DNA of 64,000 bases from Hydractinia symbiolongicarpus (Eukaryota > Cnidaria > Hydrozoa > Anthoathecata > Hydractiniidae), in assembly GCF_029227915.1 (NCBI RefSeq), contig NC_079880.1:22382501-22446500 (forward strand), given 5' to 3'. Under the pieces are notes generated by a model that did not search any database, was not told the origin of the DNA, and saw only the letters and a program-made list of their open reading frames with translations. Shown here in pieces: positions 53,201-64,000 of the stretch. A program made the position numbers and the translations under genes. Each line of letters opens with the position of its first letter. Position 1 is the first letter of the stretch.

Positions 53201-56200
53201 TTCTTCCTTAAATCTGCTCGATTTTGACTTAAGAAAGCCTAAACGAAAGGAACTTGATCGAATATTTACGGTATAACTATTCTTGACTTTTTAATTACTT
53301 TTCAATTTTCACAACTAGTAAACTGCCAAAAAATGCCTGTTTTTTTAACCATGTATTTCCTGACTTTCTCATATTGTGTGTCTTTTTTTCTTTAACGCGT
53401 TTGATTAGGCTTTACAAAGTAACTCTATTACCTTTAGATCCTGTTAAAATACACAACCCCACCCCAGTGATAAAGAAGACTAAAAGAAACGTACCAAAAA
53501 ATAAACTGGACCTTCTTTACCCCTCCATAGCAGCAGTGCATTATACTCAAAGTCAGGAGAACGAAAGAGCCGAACTCTTTCCCTCTGCCAGTGTTGATGT
53601 AGAAAGTAAGTTATTAACAAACGCAGCCATTTTTTGCGTTCTTTTGTTTTGTAGCAATGAATTGATTGTCTAACACAAAACAATAGTGCTTAGTGTTCTA
53701 TTTATTGTTGAAGGTCTATCATTTCTTGTATATGGTAGTTTGTGTTTCTTATAAATTCCGAGCATATAAATTATACTTGCTTTACTTGTGACTTCATTTA
53801 CCTGAATTTTTTTTCTGTATTTGCATAAAATTGATTCCCTATAAAAAAAACGTATATGTTTGACATAAAAAAATCATCTTTCAGGGCCTGTCAGGTGTTT
53901 GTTTGTTTTTATGTTATTTTGTTTGGTTGTTTGTTTGTTTGTTTGTTTGTTTGTTTGTTTTTATTAAATACAAAATGCAAAACAAAAAATTACTTTTTTA
54001 ATTTTTAGATAACAATTTTTTCGAAAATAAAAAGCTGTCATCTGAAAATAGCTTTGTTACGCATGCAAGTCATAGTGTCGCGGAAAGTGTGTCCACGGAA
54101 GTTTCGTCCACTCGCACTTCAGTCAAAATGTTTATCAGCCCATCGTACAACAGTGGACCAGCAGAGACTACAAAACCAAATATAGGTGTAATAACGGATA
54201 CAGTCAGTCCATCAAATACCAGTCCAGTAACGGGGGTCACAAGTCCCTCAAACAGCAGCCCAGTCAGTAGGTCGTTTATCTCGATTTTTAGTCCATTATC
54301 CAGAACAGCTAGCAAAATAATTGCTTGCATCTCACCCTCTCTCAAACGAAAACATTCGAACGATGAAAGCGTTCTAAAAAGTGAAAGCATTCAAATAATC
54401 AGCGACGACACGAAGAAAACTAAATTCGACTTTTTTAACAACTCCGACATTAGCGACGGAATAAAAAGAACTGAGTACAAACTGTTCGATCACTCGGAAA
54501 CAGAGACTAGCATGTTGAAAAACAATAACTTCGTTTTCTCAACCTCAACAGAGGAGAATGCTAGAAAATCATCTTTGTTACATACTGGCGTGGTTTCCGC
54601 TGATGACATTTGTCATTCAAGTATCAAAGACAACAACTTTCCAGTGTCAGCAAAAAAGGATAAATTCACTAAGAAATTGACTTCAGTTAAAAAACCAAGA
54701 ACAAGTATCCATAACAAAGGGAAACTGCACGTAAAATTTAAATTTAAACAAAAGAAGGATGACTTTTTGTCATCTCATGGACAAAACGCTTCACTAGATG
54801 CGTCAACTATTTCACTGGATTTACCTTTTAGTTCATTAGATACACTAACTACTTCAATAGATGCGCAAACTACTATAAACGATAAACCTCTTATTTCACT
54901 GAATGCACCAACTACTTTATCAGACGCAGTACTCCCATCAATGGATGCATCAACTACTTTATCAGACGCGGTACTTCCTTCAATAGATGCGCAAACTACT
55001 ATAAACGATAAACCTCTCACTTCACTGGATGCACCAACTACTTTATCAGATGCGTTACTTCCTTTGATGGATACATCAACTACTTCATTGCATAGTTATA
55101 CCGAAGTTGGACAGTTGTCTAGTGAAAATGTTAGCTCGGTAAATAAAAATTCTAAACTATTATCCAATTTTAGTGATGAACAGAAACCGGATTCTAACTT
55201 CTCGCAAATTCGTGTTGAAAAACTGAAACCGGATTTTAACCCCCCGCAAATTCGCGTTGAAGAACAGAAACCGGACTGTAACATCTCGCAAATTTGTAGT
55301 GAAAAACAAAAACCGGGTTCTTATTTGTCGCAAATTTGTATTGAAGAGCAGGAACCGAGTTCTAATTTGTCGAAAATTCGTGTTGACAAACAGAAACCAG
55401 ATTATAACCTCTCGCAAATTTGTGATGAAAAACAGAAACTGTATTGTAATCACTCGCAAGTTCTTGTTAAAGAAAAGAATTTTAATTCTAACTTATTGCA
55501 AATTCGTGTTGAGGAACAAAAAACGGATTGTAACCTCTCGAATATTGGTATTGAAAAACAGAAACTGGGTTGTAACCTCTCGAACATTCGTATTGAAGAA
55601 CAGAAAAGGGGTTGCAACCTGTTGCAAGTTAAAAAACCTAATTTTAATTCTAACTTATCGCAAATTTGTGGTTTTGAAGAGCAAAAACCGGAAATTGCGA
55701 CACCCAGCGTACATGTTCCAGATACACATTTTAAACCGAAAATATTTTCTACAAGCCCACACCCAGCTTTTTACAAAGACCATGAACTGACTGCTCCTCC
55801 CGCCGGTGCCCATCCGCTTCCTGATTCGAACTTTGTCAATGATAAATCCATAAAAGCAAGTCTTACTTCGAGTAAAGATAGCATTTGTTTTTTTTACAAT
55901 AACGACAAATATACAAGACCTTCAGGGGGTATACCAATTACTGAATCGTCTAAGATTAGTAAAACAGTCAAAAACATATTTACCTTTTCAGATGCGCAGC
56001 ATGCTAATATGAACCGATCAGGTATTGTAAGTAAGGTAACCGACATAAACATGACAGGTGAGACAGTACGTTGTAATTTTTTGAAAGAATCCAAAGCAGA
56101 TAAGGATTTAACAAATACTGTTTCTCAAACTCTCACTAAATCGAAGGCTTTTCAAAATGGTAGCCTGAATAATGTTAATCAGCTTGACGGTGTTAAAACA

Positions 56201-56968
56201 TATATGGACAACTGTTGTGAAAAATCTAGTGGTCATGAAGTATTGTGTAAATCACCACCATATCATACCAGTTGTGCAGAAAACCCATTTGCTTCAAAGC
56301 TAGATGAGGTTAAATCACCAGTAAATAATATAAATAAAGACGAAATATATCAGGATTTCTCATCGTCCAGAGTTGCTGTGAAAAAGAGAAAAAAGAGAAA
56401 AATTCTTAGTGGGAAAAGCTCCCCAGGAGTAGGACAAAGTCTTTACGATGTGGAAGGTTCACCTAGCTACAGCTTAAGATCAGTAAGTAAAATCTTGGAA
56501 GAATTCCAAAAATCACCGGCTGGAAATTTAAGATCAAGCCAAAGTGAAACCTGCGAGAGGAGAAAAAAGAGTTTAAAGGAATATTATTCCGCTGCAAACA
56601 GGTTAAAAAGTGCCAGTAATACACCGGTACGCAATAATGCACCGGTAAGTAATGATGCACGTGCCGGTAGAAAACTGAAACGAATTCTTGAAGATGAAAC
56701 AGAAAAGTCGTATAGTACGAAAATATATGAATCTTGTTACGTGAAAAATAATAGCGGACCAACCACCACAAATACATTAGATGGTTGGCTTACGAAGAAA
56801 AACGAAAACTTAAATGTGGGTTGCCCTATTGCACGGGATTCTGTTCTAACTGAACATTCCCCCGACGTGATTATGAGCACTCCTTCGGTTATGAGAAAAC
56901 GTTCTATTATGTCATTGGCTATCAAGAGCGAACCAATCAGCGAAGACGAATTTGTTGCAGAGTCATGA
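47230..56968 (+). CDS. PHF7/G2E3-like PHD-RING protein, copy 2, with long repeat-bearing tail
   Basis: Ten exons close in phase: 47230-47287, 47803-47894, 48440-48541, 50094-50218, 51161-51323, 51680-51783, 52164-52274, 52529-52989, 53438-53605 and 54009-56968, giving about 1447 residues. The zinc-finger half matches copy 1 exon for exon: [63 protein letters not shown] and YVCPDCNNV, then [11 protein letters not shown]. It is probably a nuclear histone-reading ubiquitin ligase, by family. The last exon encodes a ~980-residue, largely disordered tail with two kinds of in-frame repeats, a basic cluster (KKRKKRKIL) and a C-terminal [11 protein letters not shown] that fits a SUMO-attachment motif. 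No HECT domain. Tandem arrays fill introns 3 and 6. Start at ATG 47230 matches the copy 1 layout but is short. Confidence 0.9.
48542..49430 (+). repeat. minisatellite of about 27 x 32 bases made from a 5' splice site
   Basis: Directly after exon 3 (…AAGATC then GTAAGT) the intron continues as an array whose unit contains ATAAGATCGTAAGGTAAC, then TCGTTAAAT. The GATC-GTAAG junction of the exon end is thus repeated in most copies; variants read GATCCTAAGG or GTAAGCTAAC. The first one or two units are diverged and the array is more uniform further in. Confidence 0.9.
51784..52110 (+). repeat. diverged tandem repeat, about 44 bases, after exon 6
   Basis: Six or seven units share GTGTAAATGTAGCCTAAATA and a TTTCTT-rich spacer. 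The array starts at the exon 6 donor, whose own GTAGGTTAAA resembles the GTAGGCTAAA of the unit. Confidence 0.65.
53905..53960 (+). repeat. (GTTT)n microsatellite
   Basis: About a dozen GTTT copies with one interruption, shortly before the last exon of the second PHF7-like gene. Confidence 0.85.
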
Positions 56969-59856
56969 AGTTTGCTTCTACCGCAATTACCTTACGGGAA
57001 CTCGTTTTCGCGTGTGGAAAAAAAATAAACCTCGGGAAATTATTTTCGCAAATTGAACATATTTTTCGCAGGAATTAATTTTTTCGATTGTTTGGTTTGG
57101 AACATTTATTTTACCGATCTGGTGGAAATCTCGAAATTCGTAGCTTTTTAATTATATTTCTAACAAAAAATGACTTTTTTAAAAGCTGTGGTATTTGGTA
57201 TGCAGCAATATAAATTATAAATTTTCGTAAATTGTTTCTATCAAAAAGATTTAGCGAGAATTTATTTTTGCGAATCAATTGCTCTGAAATATTTCACAGT
57301 AATTAGGCGCAGTGGTCGGAAAAACGCAACATTTGTGAACTAATCCCGCAAAAATTAGTTCCCTCGAGGTATGTTATTGCTTGCGCGGCTATGTCAGGTT
57401 GTCTAGCAGACTCGGACAAACTCTGACAAATCGAAAATTTCCTAATTTGAGATTAAATTTTGTCATGATCCTGTTTGCCAAAACTGTTGGAAACTGTTGG
57501 ACTATTTTAATTTTAAGCCAAAACCTTTTTTAAGACCTTGAAAATTAAACAAAATCCCTTAAAAATCACAATATTGCTTGATAAATGACTCTGAATTTGA
57601 TAAATGAATTCGCTAGACTAGAGACACCCTGTATATGTTGATTTTGAATTTTTAGAAGTTTTACGAAGAAAGTAAACCGGAGCATTCTTTCTGCTTATGA
57701 GAACCTTCAAACTACAGTTTGGCACTCTGTTAATTCTACTCTTGTTTGATTGTTATAAATATCTTATTTCTTCTTCTTACATTTTGTTCTGTCTTATGGG
57801 ACTAAAATTTTGTCCTGTTTATATGATATTAAAACCTACCGAAAGCTTTCTTCAAGGCGGTGTGTCCGCTTATCACTTTATCTCGAAGGCCTCTCTATAT
57901 GGGATATTTTGAGCTTGCGAAAGCTGTGCAAACCGAGGACCAAGTTTTACATGCTCAATGTGTATATATTTTAATTGAGTTTAACTTTTTGTCAGAGTTT
58001 ATTTTAATTCGATCCGAGATCAAAAGCGGTGACTGATTGTGGCCTAACACACCATATTAGTAGTTTGTTAAACCTCCTTGGTTTGTTTTACTATTTTTTG
58101 TATAACAGAAAATTTGATGTCACTTTGGTGTATAAATATAGTATTTATGAAATATAATTATTTTACAATCGTTTTTAAGAGGATCATTTATTACGGATTT
58201 TCCGAATCCACAAGTGTTCGCCTGCTGCTACTTGAGGCTGCCATCTTTGGCTTACAAAAGGAAAGTTGGATATTATTTACACTATTAGCTTGTGATCCAG
58301 CGTTGAATGCCAAGCTTTAGTACAAGTAAACTATGCAACGCATTCAGTTGGAGCGTCTAGTACAGGTTGTTCCACGCCACACATCTATTGAAATATATTG
58401 AAAAAGGGCTCTCCCGCAACAGGGTTAAAAAACCAAAATTTGCGATATTTTCTGTTTTGTAGAATAAGTTCTGAAAGAGCTCTGGGGATGAGAACAAAAT
58501 AACAGCAAAAAAGGTACCTGTTATTTTCTAGTTTGAGGAGCAAGTTCTCTTAAAAGTTTAAAAAATTTAAAGACCCCTGGGGAAGAGGTTGATTTATATG
58601 TTCCTAAGCAACTCCACCTGACCGTGCCTCTCAGGACTTAATAAAATACACATCCCAGCTTTCCGATTGACTCGTTTGACCACTCGTTAAAATACTGGCG
58701 AAGAATGTTGCGAGACGGCGTTTTGTTCTTCTGGACGCCGGTGTACAAAACGTGTACCTACGGATCGCGTTTTTACACCGTTATAAATTTTGCGTTATAA
58801 ACAAACATGACGACTGCGTAGACTAACTTAGCCCGTGGAAAAATCGACGGGATTCGCCTGTTTTTATGTTCTTCATTCGGGCATCTTTACCATGTTCGCG
58901 CGTGTCGTGTAGCACCACTTGACATAAACTTTTCACGTGAAAAAATATTAGAAAATTGTTCAGATCACGTTTTTTAAAAGTTTTTTAAAGCTGTCTTTTC
59001 TTGTCTTCCAACAATACCCCGACCACAATAATGAAACTGGGAATTTTTAAGCCATTCCAGAAAGTTGGCAGATGCATAAGTTACGGAAACATCGTTTGAA
59101 ATTGTTGGTCGCAATTTTTGAGCCGTCTTTTTTGCGGAATTATTCACCCCAGTACCCTCGAAAACACTGAAATTTGAGAGACGTGGGAGTCGACGTCAGT
59201 TATAAATTTCCACTGTTTTCAAGTTATTTAACCTCAGTTAAATTTGTAACGTATTAGCTTCGATAACCCCGTAATCTAATATTATCTGGCATTGACGTCC
59301 ATCTGGTCTATTGACGTGATTGCGTAAAACCAAATAAACTCTCTATGTAAATTCGCACGCATTCACACGGAACAAGCCTTATAACACATACACACGGAAC
59401 AGGCGTATTATAGTTGATTAGACTAGTTAAATAGCCCCTTGTAAAAAAAACATTTTTCGAAAAAAAATTTATGACGTCACTAATAACTCCGTTCTGCATG
59501 CCGCAAAGAACTTTTTTCGAGAAATTAATTGACCATTGCAACTAATGTGCAAAACTACTGTTGCTTTAGTGAGCGGGAAGATATCAGGGTTTAAAATGGA
59601 GGTGTAAGATAACTGCATAGTATGTAGAATATTTTATCTGTAATTTTGATATGTTGTGCTTTTTTCGGCAAAAGAAAAAAAATTAGGGAATTTTTCTAAT
59701 TTAGTTTTTTTTCTAATTTAGATTTTTTTTGCTCATAAATAATCTCGTTTGACTAATTAATATTTCAACGACAAAATCAAATGTGACTCCTAGTCAGTTT
59801 CAGTTCCGGAAAGTCCTTCTCTGGAGTCGTGGAATTTGTTTCTTTCCGCTTTTGTA
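56969..59856. other. 3' flank of PHF7-like copy 2 and intergenic stretch
   Basis: No gene is supported. The start holds an element with imperfect inverted ends (ACGGGAACTCGTTTTCGCG near 56994 and its relative near 57345-57372). Around 58466-58606 is a pair of CTCTGGGGA/CCCTGGGGA repeats. One open frame of 80 codons (58078-58320) has no family signal. Confidence 0.45.
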
Positions 59857-61600
59857 ATAATAATAATAATAATAAATATTTAAAGTGGCTAGCCCAGAAA
59901 ATCACAAAAACCTATAGTTAGTAGATTGTTTCCACTGGGGGCCACTAGAACAAAAAAGAAACAAAAAATGGTAAACCTTAGACTGCCTCAGCTCAATCAA
60001 ACATAGTAACATTTATAATCTGTGAAAATTGAAAAGAAAAAGAATAAAAAACAAAAATTAAAAAGTTAAAAAGTGATCTCCATTAGAATTTGCCAAATAC
60101 ATTAGAGATGGAAGTCTTAAACGAAAGCAGACTTCCATCACAGGTCACTTGGTCTGGAAGATTATTCCACACTTTTGCAGCTCTAAATGGGAGGCTTTTT
60201 TGCCAAATTCCGTGTTGACCAAGGGAAGTGTGAACCTGATTTTTGAAGCTCCTCTTGTTTGATGATTATGACAGTTTTTTGTCAAAAGGAATTTTGAGCG
60301 CATGTAATCAGGAGCAATGTAATTCATGGCTTTGAAAACTAATATGGCATCGTTTTTGATGAGTAAATTATTCATTGAATATTCCCTCTCTTTCCCAAGA
60401 AAGGTACGGACACATTTTAATCGTTTTTCTAGTTTTCCCAATCTACCTTGGGTGGCACAAGCCCATGCCGAGGAGCAGTAGTTGAAATATGGCATGACAA
60501 GTGCATTAATTAAAAGGTTTTTTGTGTGAGGTGTTAAACAGGATGCAATGGTTCTAATTTTAGAATATTTAATTAGTATTTTTCTATTTATGTCATTAAT
60601 GTGCTTTTCCCATTGCATTTTTTGATCAAATGTTACCCCAAGATATTTAACTTTTTCGCTCCTCTTCAAAGGAATACCCATATAGTTAATAGTTTTGTTC
60701 TCAACTTTTTTTAACTGGCTGTGGTTGCCGAAAAAGATTGTTTCAGTTTTGTCCGTATTAATAGTCATTTTGTTATTATTCAGCCAGAGGTCGACTTGCG
60801 AAAGTTCTAACTCGACCTGGGAGACAAGGGTATTCAAGTTTTTTTGAGACGAAATAATTATTGTATCATCTGCATATAGATGGTGGTAGTTTGAATTGAT
60901 GACAGATTTTAAGTCATCAATATACAAAAGAAAGAGCAGGGGCCCCAACACAGATCCCTGCGGCACCCCAAAAGCGTCTTCATGAAGCAGATCTGATACT
61001 GTGTCGTTTACAAGAGGCAGCTGCATTCGGCCCGTTAAGTAGGACTCGAACCAGTCAAAGGCAGCATCTCTGATGTTTTTTAACAAAATTTTATGATCAA
61101 CAGTGTCAAAAGCTTTTTTAAGATCAATGAGCACAGCACAAACAAAGTTATGTTGGTCGAGCTCAGTAAGAATAAAATCAGAGACATCGACTACTGCAGT
61201 TTCTGTGGAAGAGTTTTCGAAATCCGGACTGTCTGTTATTCAGGAAGTTGTGCTCAGAAATAAAATGAGACATTTGCTCATGCACTAACTTTTCAAAAAT
61301 TTTCATAGGAATTAGCAAAATGGAGATAGGCCGATAATTAGTAGGATCTGTTTTATTGCCAATTTTAAAAATAGGCGAGACCCTTTTAGTCTTCCAACAT
61401 TTAGGTACATAACCAGTAAATAAAGATTTGTTGAAAAGACTTAATAAATAAATACTTAAAACTGACGAACCTGCTTTTAGCAGTCGTGAACCAATTTCGT
61501 CCAAGCCTGTAGCTTTATTAAGTTTTAGTGAACTAATTATTTTTTCGACACTTTTGGTCTTTTGTTGTTATGCATTTCATCTAAAGGTGTAGACAGTAGC
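59857..61600 (-). mobile_element. CR1/jockey-like LINE, 5'-truncated and broken
   Basis: Minus-strand 61560-61220 begins the reverse transcriptase (NKATGLDEIGSRLL, NYRPISILL), then after a frame break 61134-60145 continues with LIDLKKAFDTVDHKIL, VPQGSVLGPLLFLLYIDDL, YADDTIIISS and the thumb. A short deletion follows HKILLK. The 3' end has a small TTA repeat at 59858-59876, as in CR1/L2 elements. No endonuclease remains upstream. Confidence 0.85.
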
Positions 61601-61764
61601 TGTCTCTTGTAAGCGCGAGATTATAAATTTATGCAGTTTTTTGTAATAGAATTCAACTCCAAATTTTAGGACATTTAGGATATTGAGAATTTTTAGGAAT
61701 ATTATTTAGGAATTTTAAGATATTGCACATAAAACAAGCTTGAAACGAACCCACGTTGTTTATG

Positions 61765-61895
61765 TGAGTCACATGTAGTCGTGCGTCATTCGTATGTGAC
61801 TCGCATGTCATTCGTAGGTGATTTGCATGTCATTCATATGTGACTCGCATGTCATTCATATGTGACTCGCATGTCATTCGCATGTGACTCGTACG
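61765..61895 (+). repeat. tandem repeat of about 21 bases, GTGACTCGCATGTCATTC type
   Basis: Five to six units vary between CGCATGTCATTCATAT and CGTAGGTGATTTGCATG forms. No reading frame of note. Confidence 0.8.
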
Positions 61896-61899
61896 TATT

Positions 61900-62748
61900 A
61901 TCCTTCAGTCGTGTGCTAATTCGTATGTAACTTTCGATAAAAGCAAAGTGGTTACTCTTTCCATCTTTCCAACCTCGAACAAAATTCGAAATTAACAAAG
62001 CAGAATAAACGACAATAAAAACTGCAGATTAAAATCTAAAAAAAAAAATTAATAACTGAAGAAAATCAATTAATAACCTAATAATTAGTATATTTCAGCT
62101 CGCCCAGTGGACTATAAAATTATTGATTGCTTTACAAAATAAATAGAAGCAGCTGTATCAAACCATTTGCGAATAGTAATTTTCCAGCTGCGTTTAATAG
62201 AGTGGAAATAAAGATGTTAATAGGGATGTGCTGTGGTTATTGTAGTAAAATATTTCTCTCCCAGGATAAGTTTTGCACAATATGATTATGAACAATGGAC
62301 TATTCCATTTAAGGATATAACTTGGGAAATAATTCTTTTGTCCTACAGCTTGATATAATAAACAATAAGGGAAGAATGAGATAAATTCATTTCATTTATA
62401 GGAACAAACAAATAAAAAAAATTGTTTACAAAAAAACAAAAAAAACGATTTTAACATTTAATAAAATCCATATTTATATTCTAAAAATATACGCAAAAAA
62501 TATTTATATATCAAAACATGAAAAATTTAACTTATATTTAGCGTTATATAGATATATGTATATATATTATATACTTTTTAAAAAAATTAATTTATAAGAA
62601 CAATAATAAACTTTTAACTGCAACAAATTTGTAAATATATATACATGTATGTTTCTCTCTGAACAGTTATTTATAAAAATTAGAAGAAAAAATATTTTTT
62701 TAAGTTTCTTTCTAATATTACATTAAAAATATTTTAATCCTTTATAAT
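61900..62748. other. 3' flank of the kelch gene
   Basis: Strongly AT-rich with no gene. It likely holds the 3' UTR and poly(A) site of the kelch gene whose stop codon is at 62749-62751. Confidence 0.4.
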
Positions 62749-64000
62749 TCATGTTACTGCAGCACCACAGCCAGCCCGTGCAAAGTTCATATTAGCCACT
62801 TCTTTCCATTCATCAGCATCAACATCATATACTTCAACTTTATTTAATCGACTGAAACCATCGAACCCACCAACAACAAATATTTTATTCCTTAAAATAC
62901 CAATACCTGACCAGGCTCTTGGTGAAATCATTGAAGAAATCGATACCCACTGCATTGTTGATGGATTGTACCGCTCACAAACATTAAAGTAATGATCACT
63001 TCCACGATTCCGACCACCAATTGCATAGATATAATTGTCAAGTGAGACCAAACTAAGTCCTGAGCGAGCTTTTTCAAGCTCTGCTACAAATGTCCACTCG
63101 TCTTTTTCTGGACAATAACATTCAACTGATGCTCTATCACAGTGAACAGTACGATCATACCCTCCAGCAATGTATATACATCCTAAAAAAAAATTAGTAA
63201 TTTTTTTAACAAAAACAATTATTATTATTTTGGCATGTTTTACCAAAAGGTTTACTTAACATCTTAGTAAAAACATTCATGCCACAAAAAAGAAATACTA
63301 AGTATGTATATATTTGAAATATTGTAATCTAAAATCTTTGAAAAAAAATATTTGTAAGTCAAAAAATTAAACCCGCATGGTTTGAATGAATTCAAAAAGT
63401 GGATTCATGTTATAAAAAAAAGATAATCTAAATAAAACCTTTACACACATAAATGTTGTCATCACATACTTATATGCAAAGTGAAAAAAATAGAGACAAT
63501 ACCATCATGTTCTGTAACACCAGCACCCGCCCTTCGTTTTTTCATTGGTTTTAATCTTTTCCAACAATTTTTCTTACGTGAATATCTTTCAACAATATTA
63601 TAACTAGAGTTACGATCTTCCCCTCCCAGTGCATATAATTTTCCATTGCAAACTACAACAGATACAAAAGATCTGGGAGTGCTTAGATCAGCTATGGGAA
63701 ACCAATGTTGTAAGATTGGATTATAGCATTCAACATAAGGTAAATACAAGGTGTTGTCATGTGGTTCATTGACTGCACGTTCACCAGCAATAGCATATAA
63801 GCACCCATTCATGGTTGCTGCTGCAACAGCTGTACGTGCAATATTCATACTTTTCTCTATGTGCCAACAATCTTGGAAGATGTCGTATCTTTCAACAGAG
63901 TCAAGTTGGCAATATAAACTATTCCTCCCGCCAATTGCATAAATTGACTGTGGTACAGCTCTTGGTGTACACAGATATGCTGGTAATTTTTCTGGATGTT
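62749..64000 (-). CDS. kelch-repeat protein (kelch-like), 3' end
   Basis: Two exons, 64000-63503 (running off the window) and 63182-62749, join in phase 1 at EHDG-CIYIAGG. They encode six kelch blades, each with the GG pair or a close variant: SIYAIGGRNS, CLYAIAGERA, KLYALGGEDR, CIYIAGGYDR, YIYAIGGRNR and KIFVVGGFDG. Six blades close one beta-propeller, so the whole propeller is here. In kelch-like proteins a BTB-BACK half lies N-terminal and recruits cullin-3, the propeller choosing the substrate; that half would be right of position 64000. The subtype cannot be told. The protein ends soon after the last blade with ARAGCGAAVT. Confidence 0.9.

Noticed and set aside
57697-58320. Two hydrophobic plus-strand frames
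   Set aside because: T-rich sequence gives hydrophobic codons by chance; no splice or domain support.

Overview
This is a gene-sparse, AT-rich invertebrate nuclear DNA window. Multi-exon genes have GT-AG introns, and many dispersed and tandem repeats fill the introns and gaps. The gene set (a CXXC-bearing TET dioxygenase, a metabotropic-glutamate-type receptor, PHF7/G2E3-like zinc-finger proteins, a kelch protein) is metazoan. The AT content, repeat style and mix of Penelope-like, CR1-like and RTE-like elements suggest a cnidarian, possibly a hydrozoan. That placement is an inference, not proven here.

Layout. 1-5.3 kb, minus: 5' part of a TET 5-methylcytosine dioxygenase gene; the rest lies left of the window. 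5.4-13.2 kb: no convincing gene; holds a decayed Penelope-like element and short repeats. 13.3-19.3 kb, minus: a complete four-exon class C GPCR of metabotropic glutamate type. 19.3-28.6 kb: no convincing gene; LINE ends and simple repeats. 28.6-30.1 kb, minus: phase-consistent exons of an unidentified gene. 30.8-33.3 kb, minus: a decayed copia-order LTR retrotransposon. 34.3-45.7 kb and 47.2-57.0 kb, plus: two tandem PHF7/G2E3-like genes of nine and ten exons, with matching intron phases in the shared part but very different tails. 59.9-61.6 kb, minus: a broken CR1-like LINE. 62.7-64.0 kb, minus: the 3' end of a kelch-repeat gene.

Gene models were built by eye: GT-AG sites were chosen so that reading frame and intron phase stay consistent and the joined protein keeps family motifs. 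For the TET, receptor, kelch and both PHF7-like genes the phases close exactly, which is strong internal support.

The most unusual structural signal is that several minisatellites are built from splice junctions of the genes that carry them. The 5' splice site of exon 3 of the second PHF7-like gene is re-made about 27 times in the following intron. The 3' splice site of the receptor's large exon sits at the edge of an array that repeats it. The donor of an exon in the unidentified gene is repeated in its own intron. A second signal is the PHF7-like pair itself: the zinc-finger half is conserved between copies, while the tails have diverged and carry in-frame coding repeats. TET and PHF7-like proteins both act on chromatin, but nothing here shows they work together.
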